Below are positions 57,858 to 64,000 of a DNA stretch of 64,000 nt, one piece after another. The notes beneath the pieces were generated by a model. That model had not been told where the DNA came from. It searched no databases and saw only the letters and a list, made by a program, of their open reading frames with translations. Made by a program: the position numbers and the translations under genes. The stretch is taken from NCBI RefSeq assembly GCF_021864465.1, contig NZ_JAKKUV010000006.1:1-64000 (forward strand). The letters are read 5' to 3'. The DNA is from Hyphobacterium sp. SN044. Its GTDB lineage: Bacteria > Pseudomonadota > Alphaproteobacteria > Caulobacterales > Maricaulaceae. Each line of letters begins with the position of its first letter. Positions within the stretch are counted from its first letter, which is position 1.

Positions 57858-59332
57858 CGGTCATACCCCGTCTGGAGCACCGATCGTGTCACCTGGACCT
57901 CGCCCGAGACAAGGTCTTCGACGCGGAATAGCAGCGGCTCGCTGGCCCGGTCGATCGCGTCCTGCGGAAGTGCAGCAAACAGGCGGAAATCCGTTGTCCG
58001 ATCCGGCTCGACGGTGACGACGAGATCGCCGTCTTCCTGGCCCAGAAGCCAGGCGTGGAGCGCCGGATCGCCTTCGACGGTGATGCGGTACTGGTGCGGC
58101 TCATGGGTCTTGTTGATGATCTTGACCGTATAGCTGTTGCGCACCGAACCGTCTGAAAGCGTGACGTAATTCGGGTTCCGGTCGCGCAGCACGTTGAGGT
58201 CCATCGTCGAGCGCGACCCGAGCGCGACCAGCATGACGGCGGCGACCAGAGCCAGTGTCACGGCATAGACGATCGTCCGCGGCCGCACGAAGCGGAAGCC
58301 CGGCTTTTCGCCCGCCTGGCGCTTCTCGACATTGATGTCGGTATCGTAGGCAATGAGCCCGGTCGGCCGCCCGACCTTCTTCATGATGTCGTCGCAGGCA
58401 TCGATGCACAGCGCGCAATTGATGCATTCCAGCTGCGAGCCGTTGCGGATGTCGATCCCCATCGGACACGCCACGACACAAGCCTTGCAGTCGATGCAAT
58501 CGCCCCGGCCTTCCCAGCTGTCATTCTTCTTGTGCGGTCCGCGCGGCTCGCCCCGGTCCCAGCGATAGGTGACGGAGAGCGCGTCATTGTCGATCATCGC
58601 CGCCTGGATGCGCGGCCACGGGCACATGTAGGTGCAGACCTGCTCGCGCATCGTGCCGGCGAGCGTATAGGTCGTGAAGGTCAGGATACCGAAGAACAGA
58701 TAGGCCGAGATCGGCGACCCGCCTGTGAAGAAATGGCTGAGCACGTCGAACGCGTCGTGAAAGTAGAGGATCCACGCCCCGCCCGTCGCCCCGGCGATCA
58801 GCAGCCAGACGGCGTGCTTTCCGGCCTTGCGCCACGCCTTGTCGAAACTCCACTTCGCCCGGTCGAGCTTGATCCGCGCATTGCGGTCGCCCTCGAACAG
58901 GCGCTCCACCGCGATGAAGAGATCGGTCCAGACCGTCTGCGGGCAGGCATAGCCGCACCACACCCGGCCAAACAGTGCGGTGACGAGGAACATCGCCAGC
59001 GCCCCGAGGATCAACAGGCCGGTGACGAAATAGATCTCCTGCGGCCAGATCTCGATCCAGAAGAAGTAGAAGCGCCGCCCCTCGAAATCGACCAGCACCG
59101 CCTGGTCCGGCGCGCCGCCACCCCGATCCCATCTGAGGAAGGGAATGAAGTAGTAGGCCCCCAGCGCGAGGATCATGAAGACCCATTTCGCGAGGCGGAA
59201 CTTGCCGTGCACGAGCTTGGGATAGATCGGCTCGCGCTTCTTGTAGAGCTTGCGGTTGGCGGCATCGTTCACCGCCTCGGCATCGTGTTGCTCGATGCCC
59301 GGCGCGGCCGCCTTGGGGAGGATCTGGACCAT
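57854..59332 (-). CDS. ccoG: cbb3 oxidase assembly protein CcoG (FixG)
   Basis: A 492-aa membrane protein. Five membrane segments are followed by a polyferredoxin domain with two [4Fe-4S] motifs (CIDCKACVVACPMGIDI, and CINCALCIDACDDIM), typical of CcoG/RdxA/FixG. It is thought to reduce copper(II) to copper(I) for oxidase assembly. ATG 59332 is 59 nt after the ccoP stop; the frame is open to 59647 but has no support. It overlaps ccoH by 4 nt. Confidence 0.94.
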   Translation of the reverse strand: MVQILPKAAAPGIEQHDAEAVNDAANRKLYKKREPIYPKLVHGKFRLAKWVFMILALGAYYFIPFLRWDRGGGAPDQAVLVDFEGRRFYFFWIEIWPQEIYFVTGLLILGALAMFLVTALFGRVWCGYACPQTVWTDLFIAVERLFEGDRNARIKLDRAKWSFDKAWRKAGKHAVWLLIAGATGGAWILYFHDAFDVLSHFFTGGSPISAYLFFGILTFTTYTLAGTMREQVCTYMCPWPRIQAAMIDNDALSVTYRWDRGEPRGPHKKNDSWEGRGDCIDCKACVVACPMGIDIRNGSQLECINCALCIDACDDIMKKVGRPTGLIAYDTDINVEKRQAGEKPGFRFVRPRTIVYAVTLALVAAVMLVALGSRSTMDLNVLRDRNPNYVTLSDGSVRNSYTVKIINKTHEPHQYRITVEGDPALHAWLLGQEDGDLVVTVEPDRTTDFRLFAALPQDAIDRASEPLLFRVEDLVSGEVQVTRSVLQTGYDR

Positions 59333-59391
59333 GGTCTCCAGGGACGCTTTTTCAGCCCGAATGTCGATGCGGCAAATGGGCCGCTGGCGGG

Positions 59392-60306
59392 CTATTGCCC
59401 GCCAGCTCCCATCTCGTCTCCGCCGTCTTCCTGACCGCCGCCCAGCGAGTACACATAGGTCGCCAGGGCAGTGATCATCGGCTCGCTCAGACGTCCTTCC
59501 CAGCTCGGCATGACGCCATATGGGCCGCGGTGGATCGTCGCTTCGATCTGCGCCGCACTGCCGCCATAGAGCCAGTCCCGGTCGGTCAGGTTGGGCGCGC
59601 CCTGCGCCTGGTCGCCGGTGCCGTCTTCCATGTGACAGGACGCGCACTGCATCGCGAAGATTTCCGCACCCCGTCCGGCCGCAGCCGCATCAAAGCTCTG
59701 ATCCGACAGCTGTAGCACGTACTGCGTGACATCGCGGATTTCCGACTGGCTCAGAAGCTGGTCGCGGCCATAGGCCGGCATCTGCGAGAACCGGGTGTCG
59801 GGGTGGTCCGAACGGATGCCGACATGCAGCGTGTAGCGGATATCCTCGAACGTGCCGCCCCACAGCCAGATATCGTCATTGAGGTTCGGATAGCCGACCG
59901 CACCGCCGCCGCCGCTGCCGTGGCAGGTGGCGCAATTGTCGCCGAAGGCCGACCGGCCCGCCGCGATCGCGAAGCGGAAGAGTTCCGGATCGCTCTCGAT
60001 CGCCTGGAAATCGGCATTCTGCAGCCGTTCGAAATTGGCGCTGCGGGAAGCCTGGAGGTCGGCCATCTGCTGCGCCACGTTCACGCGTTCCGAATTGCCC
60101 GTGAGGCCGCGGGTGAAACCCTCGAAGCCCGGCGGGGCCGGCAAGGCCGGCATGAAGATCATGTAGACCACCGACCAGGCCACGCAGGCGTAGAAAATCC
60201 ACAGCCACCAGCGCGGAAGCGGATTGTCGAGTTCTCGGATCCCGTCCCATTCGTGACCCGTCGTGTCGACGCCGGTCACTTCGTCCTTGTGATTGTGCTC
60301 AGCCAT
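59392..60306 (-). CDS. ccoP: cbb3 oxidase diheme subunit CcoP
   Basis: A 304-aa protein with one N-terminal span (RWWLWIFYACVAWSVVYMIF) and two c-type heme motifs: NCATCHG (about 128-134) and CASCHMED (about 224-231). Axial methionines are likely in FSQMPAYG and VMPSWEG. It passes electrons to CcoO and CcoN. ATG 60306 overlaps ccoQ by 8 nt. Confidence 0.95.
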   Translation of the reverse strand: MAEHNHKDEVTGVDTTGHEWDGIRELDNPLPRWWLWIFYACVAWSVVYMIFMPALPAPPGFEGFTRGLTGNSERVNVAQQMADLQASRSANFERLQNADFQAIESDPELFRFAIAAGRSAFGDNCATCHGSGGGGAVGYPNLNDDIWLWGGTFEDIRYTLHVGIRSDHPDTRFSQMPAYGRDQLLSQSEIRDVTQYVLQLSDQSFDAAAAGRGAEIFAMQCASCHMEDGTGDQAQGAPNLTDRDWLYGGSAAQIEATIHRGPYGVMPSWEGRLSEPMITALATYVYSLGGGQEDGGDEMGAGGQ

Positions 60307-60490
60307 GGTTCCGGCCCTTCCCGGTATCGGTGCCTTCGGGTCCTTCGGCATCGTCGAGCGGCATCTGGGCCGCCTTGTTGAAGCGTTCGCGGTTGCCGGG
60401 CCACAACGCGTAGACCAGCACGCCGGCGAACAGGAGAACGAAGAGGAGAAGCCCCCAGGTTTGTGCGAATTGCGAAAGCGCTTCGTACAT
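60299..60490 (-). CDS. ccoQ: cbb3 oxidase subunit CcoQ
   Basis: A 63-aa single-span protein (residues 10-30, LLLFVLLFAGVLVYALWPGN) ending in an acidic tail. It sits between ccoO and ccoP, the usual place for CcoQ, which stabilises the oxidase. Confidence 0.9.
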   Translation of the reverse strand: MYEALSQFAQTWGLLLFVLLFAGVLVYALWPGNRERFNKAAQMPLDDAEGPEGTDTGKGRNHG

Positions 60491-60499
60491 GCCGTTCTC

Positions 60500-61258
60500 C
60501 TATCGCTGGTTTTCCGGCGCCTCGGCCTCATAGGTCGAGAAGTCGACCATGGTTCCGAGCACCTGCAGGTAGGCGATCAGGGCATCGAGCTCCGTGAGTT
60601 CGTCGGGATTGCCGTCGAAATCACGGATCTGCACACCCGGATAGCGCGCGATCAGATCGTCATAACCGGACGAGAAGGGATCGACCTGAGCCTCGAGATC
60701 GGTCTCGGCATTGGCGATCATCTCGTCGGTATAGGGCACGCCGAACAGGCGGTTCGTGCGCAGATGCCCTTCGATCTGGCCATAGTCGAGCGCCGCATCC
60801 GCCAGGAAGGCATAGGGCGGCATCACCGATTCCGGCACGACCGACTGCGGGTTGATCAGGTGGTCGCGGTGCCACTCGTCGGAATACTTGCCGCCGACAC
60901 GGGCCAGATCCGGACCGGTCCGTTTGGACCCCCACTGGAAGGGCCGATCATACATGCTCTCGGCCGCCAGCGAGTAGTGCCCGTAGCGCTCCACCTCGTC
61001 GCGCAGCGGCCGGACCATCTGCGAGTGGCAGTTGTAGCAGCCCTCGCGGACATAGATCTGCCGTCCGGCAAGCTCGAGCGGTGTGTAGGGCCGCACGCCC
61101 TCGACCTCTTCGATCGTCGAGTTGAGGTAGAAGAGCGGGGCGATTTCGACCACGCCCCCGATCGACACCACGACCAGGATGGACACGGTGAGGATCAGGC
61201 TGTTCCGCTCGAGGAACTTGGCGTGAATGCCCTGGAAGAAGCCTTTTTTCTGCGACAT
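60500..61258 (-). CDS. ccoO: cbb3 oxidase monoheme subunit CcoO
   Basis: A 252-aa membrane-anchored cytochrome c. One N-terminal span ([19 protein letters not shown]) is followed by the heme motif [14 protein letters not shown], and [21 protein letters not shown] segment near 110. It carries electrons from CcoP to CcoN. It lies 12 nt from the ccoN stop. Confidence 0.95.
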   Translation of the reverse strand: MSQKKGFFQGIHAKFLERNSLILTVSILVVVSIGGVVEIAPLFYLNSTIEEVEGVRPYTPLELAGRQIYVREGCYNCHSQMVRPLRDEVERYGHYSLAAESMYDRPFQWGSKRTGPDLARVGGKYSDEWHRDHLINPQSVVPESVMPPYAFLADAALDYGQIEGHLRTNRLFGVPYTDEMIANAETDLEAQVDPFSSGYDDLIARYPGVQIRDFDGNPDELTELDALIAYLQVLGTMVDFSTYEAEAPENQR

Positions 61259-61270
61259 GGCTCAGGCCTC

Positions 61271-62926
61271 CTATTCAGCTGCCACGAGGGAGGATTGCGG
61301 ATTGACCCGGTCCTCCGTCTCTTCGACCCCGCCCCGAATGGTGCGGTAGACATTGTAGGCCATCATCAGGGCACCGATCAGGAAGAGGAGGCCGCCAAAC
61401 GCCCGGATGATGTAGTAGGGGTGCATGGCCTCCACCGTTTCCACGAAGGAGTATTCGAGGAAGCCGAGATCATTGTAGGCGCGCCACATCAGGCCCTGCG
61501 TGATACCCGACGGCCACATCGCCGCGATGTAGAAAAGAATGCCGATCGTCGCGAGCCAGAAGTGCCACTCGATCAGCGCCTTCGACCACATGCCCTTGCG
61601 CTTCCACAGCCACGGAACCAGGCAGTAGATGGCCCCGAAGGTGATGAAGCCGACCCAGCCCAGCGCACCGGAGTGCACGTGGCCGATCGTCCAGTCGGTG
61701 TAGTGCGACAGCGCGTTGACGGCGCGGATGCTCATCACCGGACCTTCAAAGGTCGACATGCCGTAGAAAGCGACCGACAGCACCATCATGCGGATGACCG
61801 GGTCGGTGCGCAGCTTGTCCCACGCGCCCGACAACGTCATCAGGCCGTTGATCATGCCGCCCCAGCTGGGCATCCACAGCATCACCGAGAAGGTCATGCC
61901 CAGCGTCTGTGCCCATTCCGGCAGCGCCGTGTAGTGCAGGTGGTGGGGACCGGCCCAGATGTAGATGAAGATCAGCGACCAGAAGTGCACGATCGACAGG
62001 CGGTAGGAATAGACCGGCCGCTCGGCGCGCTTCGGGATGAAGTAGTACATGATCGCCAGGAAGCCGGCGGTCAGGAAGAATCCGACCGCGTTGTGGCCGT
62101 ACCACCACTGGGTCAGCGCACCCTGCACGCCCGACATCACCGGGTAGGACCAGGCGCCGAACCAGTTCACCGGCACCGCCAGATTGTTCACCACGTGCAG
62201 CAGCGCGATCGTCACGATGAAGGCGAGGTAGAACCAGTTGGCCACGTAGATGTGCGGTTCTTTCCGCTTCCACAGCGTGCCGAGGAAGACGAGGAGGTAG
62301 ACCACCCAGACCAGGGTCAGCCAGATGTCGGCATACCATTCCGGCTCGGCGTATTCCTTGCCCTGCGTGATGCCGAGCAGATAACCGGTCGCCGCGATGA
62401 CGATGAAGAACTGGTAGCCCCAGAACACGAACCAGGGCCACAAGCCCCCGGCGATCCGCGTGCGGCAGGTCCGCTGTACGACGTAGAAAGAGGTCGCGAT
62501 CAGTGCATTGCCGCCAAAGGCGAAGATCACGGCCGAGGTGTGCAGCGGCCGCAGCCGTCCGAAGTTCAGAAAGCCGAAATCGGCGAAATAGAACAGGTTC
62601 GGAAATGCCAGCTGGAGCGCAATGATCACGCCGACGAGGAAGCCGGCGATACCCCAGAACATGGTGGCGATCGTACCGGCCTTGATCACGCCCTCGGCGT
62701 ATTGCGACTCGTCATTGACCGGGCCGCCATTGGAAAAGGCCCCGACCAGCATGATGAGGCCGATCAGCGAACCGGCCATGATCAGCCAGCCCTGCTGCTC
62801 CATGAGCGGATCGCCGCCACGGGCAACCGCATAGAGCGACCAGAAGAAGACCCCGATCAGAATGAGCGCGATCAGGAAGCCTTCGGCGCCCCCCTTCCGC
62901 GGTGCGGGAAATGCGATGTTCGTCAT
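61271..62926 (-). CDS. ccoN: cbb3 oxidase catalytic subunit CcoN
   Basis: A 551-aa subunit I with about 12 membrane helices. Heme and copper ligand segments are visible ([49 protein letters not shown] and [12 protein letters not shown]). It reduces oxygen to water at high affinity and pumps protons. ATG 62926 is used since the upstream extension to 62971 lies in the control region. First gene of the ccoNOQP-GHIS operon. Confidence 0.96.
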   Translation of the reverse strand: MTNIAFPAPRKGGAEGFLIALILIGVFFWSLYAVARGGDPLMEQQGWLIMAGSLIGLIMLVGAFSNGGPVNDESQYAEGVIKAGTIATMFWGIAGFLVGVIIALQLAFPNLFYFADFGFLNFGRLRPLHTSAVIFAFGGNALIATSFYVVQRTCRTRIAGGLWPWFVFWGYQFFIVIAATGYLLGITQGKEYAEPEWYADIWLTLVWVVYLLVFLGTLWKRKEPHIYVANWFYLAFIVTIALLHVVNNLAVPVNWFGAWSYPVMSGVQGALTQWWYGHNAVGFFLTAGFLAIMYYFIPKRAERPVYSYRLSIVHFWSLIFIYIWAGPHHLHYTALPEWAQTLGMTFSVMLWMPSWGGMINGLMTLSGAWDKLRTDPVIRMMVLSVAFYGMSTFEGPVMSIRAVNALSHYTDWTIGHVHSGALGWVGFITFGAIYCLVPWLWKRKGMWSKALIEWHFWLATIGILFYIAAMWPSGITQGLMWRAYNDLGFLEYSFVETVEAMHPYYIIRAFGGLLFLIGALMMAYNVYRTIRGGVEETEDRVNPQSSLVAAE

Positions 62927-62953
62927 TGAGTCCCCCGACGAATGTCCTGCGGG

Positions 62954-62984
62954 TTCAATCCCACAGTTCAAGTGCGGCTTTCAA
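62954..62984 (-). promoter_or_regulatory. Triple TTGAA array upstream of ccoN
   Basis: On the ccoN strand, TTGAA occurs three times (62984-62980, 62971-62967, 62958-62954) with an exact 13-bp period, the last copy 28 bases before the ccoN ATG. A phased direct array could bind a regulator, or include the -35 element. It is not a typical FNR/FixK palindrome. A separate CCCCAC-ACACA-GTGGGG hairpin lies immediately upstream at 62989-63005. Confidence 0.4.
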
Positions 62985-63042
62985 GAGACCCCACACACAG
63001 TGGGGCAATACGCCGCGCATGTCGCAGGCCGGGGGAGGATAC

Positions 63043-63067
63043 GGGGCCGGACGCTTGTTCCGGCCCC
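63043..63067 (-). terminator. Hairpin after the partial metalloprotease gene
   Basis: GGGGCCGGA (63043-63051) is inverted at TCCGGCCCC (63059-63067) with a 7-nt loop. It lies 18 bases after the stop of the minus-strand gene at 63085. It is GC-rich and lacks a T-run on the minus strand, so termination by itself is uncertain. Confidence 0.45.
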
Positions 63068-63084
63068 GAACGCCTGCAAAACGC

Positions 63085-64000
63085 TTACTCTTGTCCCGGC
63101 GCGGTGAAATGCCGGGCGTCGAAGCGGTAGGCCGCCTGGGCCATCGCCGCATTCGACGGCTGGATGTCGAGCGAGTAGCCGACACCCGAACACGCACCCG
63201 GCTCTTCCGGCATGTTGGCGTTGAACACCATCAGGCCGAGATACTCCCAACCCGCCGTGTCGATCACGCCGGACTGGCCGAGCGGCACGACGTGCATCTC
63301 GTCATCGCGCACACCGAGCGCGACGACTTCGACACCCGCCTCTGCTTCAAGCGAAACGGTGAATCGGCCGTCGAGATCAACCGTGAAATAATTCGCGCCG
63401 AGCTGTTCCAGCCCGCCCTTCGAACGCCACGGACCGGTCTCCGACAGCGTGCGCTGCAGCGCCACGGTGGAGTTGAACAGCGGTGCCAGCTCGTAGTCGA
63501 GCGCCAAATTCTGGGCACGCCAGCGGCCGATCACTTCCGGAATGGTCGTGCCTTCCTCGCGCAGCGCGGCCGCCACGGTTTCGAACCCGTCCATCTCGAC
63601 CGTGTTTTCCCAGATCCGCACGATCAGGTCTTCGCCATAGACGTCGGCCATCGACTGCAGCAGCGTCCATTGCGAGTAGTTGTGACCGCTCTCGCTCGTC
63701 GTCCAGCAACGCTCCGGCGAGTCGTAGTCGCTGGAGACATAGTCGGTCGCGTCCTGGTCATCCCCGACCGTGGCCACTTCGATCCACGACGCGGTGGATT
63801 CGTAGAGCCAGTCGAGGGCTTCCTCGGCGTCATAGGCATACTGGATGACGTGCGCGAATTCGTGCGTTGCAGTCGCCCGCATCAGGCTGTGCGGAGAGGC
63901 CGCCTTGCCGAGACCCGCGAAGTCGTTCTCGATCAGGAAGATCGCGCGAGCCGCCGCCATTTCGCGAACGTCCGGCGTGTTCGGATTGTCGAACACCATC
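63085..64000 (-). CDS. Putative zinc metalloprotease, partial (N-terminus outside window)
   Basis: At least 304 codons; the gene continues past the right edge, so the start is not seen and the first ATG in the window is internal. The HExxH metalloprotease motif is in ATHEFAHVIQYAYD, close to the window edge, followed by a Glu-containing WLYESTASWIE segment typical of a third zinc ligand. The C-terminal part contains beta-rich sequence with FTVSLEAEAGVEVVALGV and a lone Cys (PGACSGVG). It resembles the group of bacterial HEFxH proteins sometimes annotated as MXAN_6640-type metalloproteases; the assignment is tentative. It may be exported. Confidence 0.6.
   Translation of the reverse strand, partial: MVFDNPNTPDVREMAAARAIFLIENDFAGLGKAASPHSLMRATATHEFAHVIQYAYDAEEALDWLYESTASWIEVATVGDDQDATDYVSSDYDSPERCWTTSESGHNYSQWTLLQSMADVYGEDLIVRIWENTVEMDGFETVAAALREEGTTIPEVIGRWRAQNLALDYELAPLFNSTVALQRTLSETGPWRSKGGLEQLGANYFTVDLDGRFTVSLEAEAGVEVVALGVRDDEMHVVPLGQSGVIDTAGWEYLGLMVFNANMPEEPGACSGVGYSLDIQPSNAAMAQAAYRFDARHFTAPGQE

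Noticed and set aside
60293..62929. Plus-strand open frame of 878 codons opposite ccoQ, ccoO and ccoN
   Set aside because: It is an Arg/His/Asp-rich shadow of the cco genes.

Overview
This is a GC-rich, densely coded chromosomal segment that looks alphaproteobacterial. The pointers are an imuA-imuB-dnaE2 mutasome preceded by a GTTC-N7-GTTC LexA box, a full ccoNOQP-ccoGHIS set, a TonB-dependent receptor and periplasmic or lipoprotein hydrolases. A Caulobacterales/Maricaulales-like (aerobic, probably aquatic, prosthecate-type) host fits, but the genus cannot be fixed from the sequence alone. I saw no rRNA, tRNA, CRISPR array, prophage or insertion sequence.

Layout. 1-473 is non-coding and rich in palindromes. 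474-3980 (minus) holds an exported M14 carboxypeptidase and a lipoprotein. 4080-13318 is a two-armed catabolic locus. The minus arm runs alpha/beta hydrolase, TonB receptor, terminator hairpin, second hydrolase, MFS carrier. The plus arm runs TetR regulator, enoyl-CoA hydratase, acyl-CoA synthetase and two small MaoC-fold proteins. A membrane protein and a Baeyer-Villiger-type flavin monooxygenase follow (13485-15643). 15753-24721 carries a nucleoside transporter, an Amt ammonium channel and glutamate synthase (gltB, gltD). Copies of a two-hairpin intergenic repeat lie between the transporter, amt and gltB.

24788-34603 reads as a stress and DNA-repair neighbourhood: a small hydrophilic protein, an FMN reductase, Ku and LigD for non-homologous end joining, an SDR dehydrogenase, two MgtC-type membrane proteins, a DUF421 protein, two lipoproteins and a small cysteine-rich protein. 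34597-40125 (minus) is the SOS mutasome. After a TPR methyltransferase comes a gene of about 6.8 kb for a secreted subtilisin-like protease with twelve Ig-like repeats (41307-48122). 48498-53499 (plus) carries ferredoxin-NADP reductase, a persulfide-dioxygenase-like metallo-hydrolase, a SulP transporter and hemN. 53507-62926 is the cbb3 cytochrome oxidase region, with its copper ATPase and assembly genes plus a DUF2189 protein. A HExxH metalloprotease gene runs off the right end.

How the genes work together. Amt and GltBD form an ammonium uptake and assimilation pair. Ku and LigD, together with ImuA, ImuB and DnaE2, give two separate error-prone DNA damage responses. hemN, the cco genes and the copper ATPase supply the haem and copper enzyme used for microaerobic respiration. 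The 4-16 kb locus probably imports, hydrolyses or oxidises, CoA-activates and beta-oxidises an unidentified hydrophobic substrate. The most notable points are the apparent CTG start of gltD, the triple TTGAA array before ccoN, the three-copy two-hairpin repeat, the unassigned catabolic locus with an active/inactive MaoC pair, and the twelve-repeat secreted protease.
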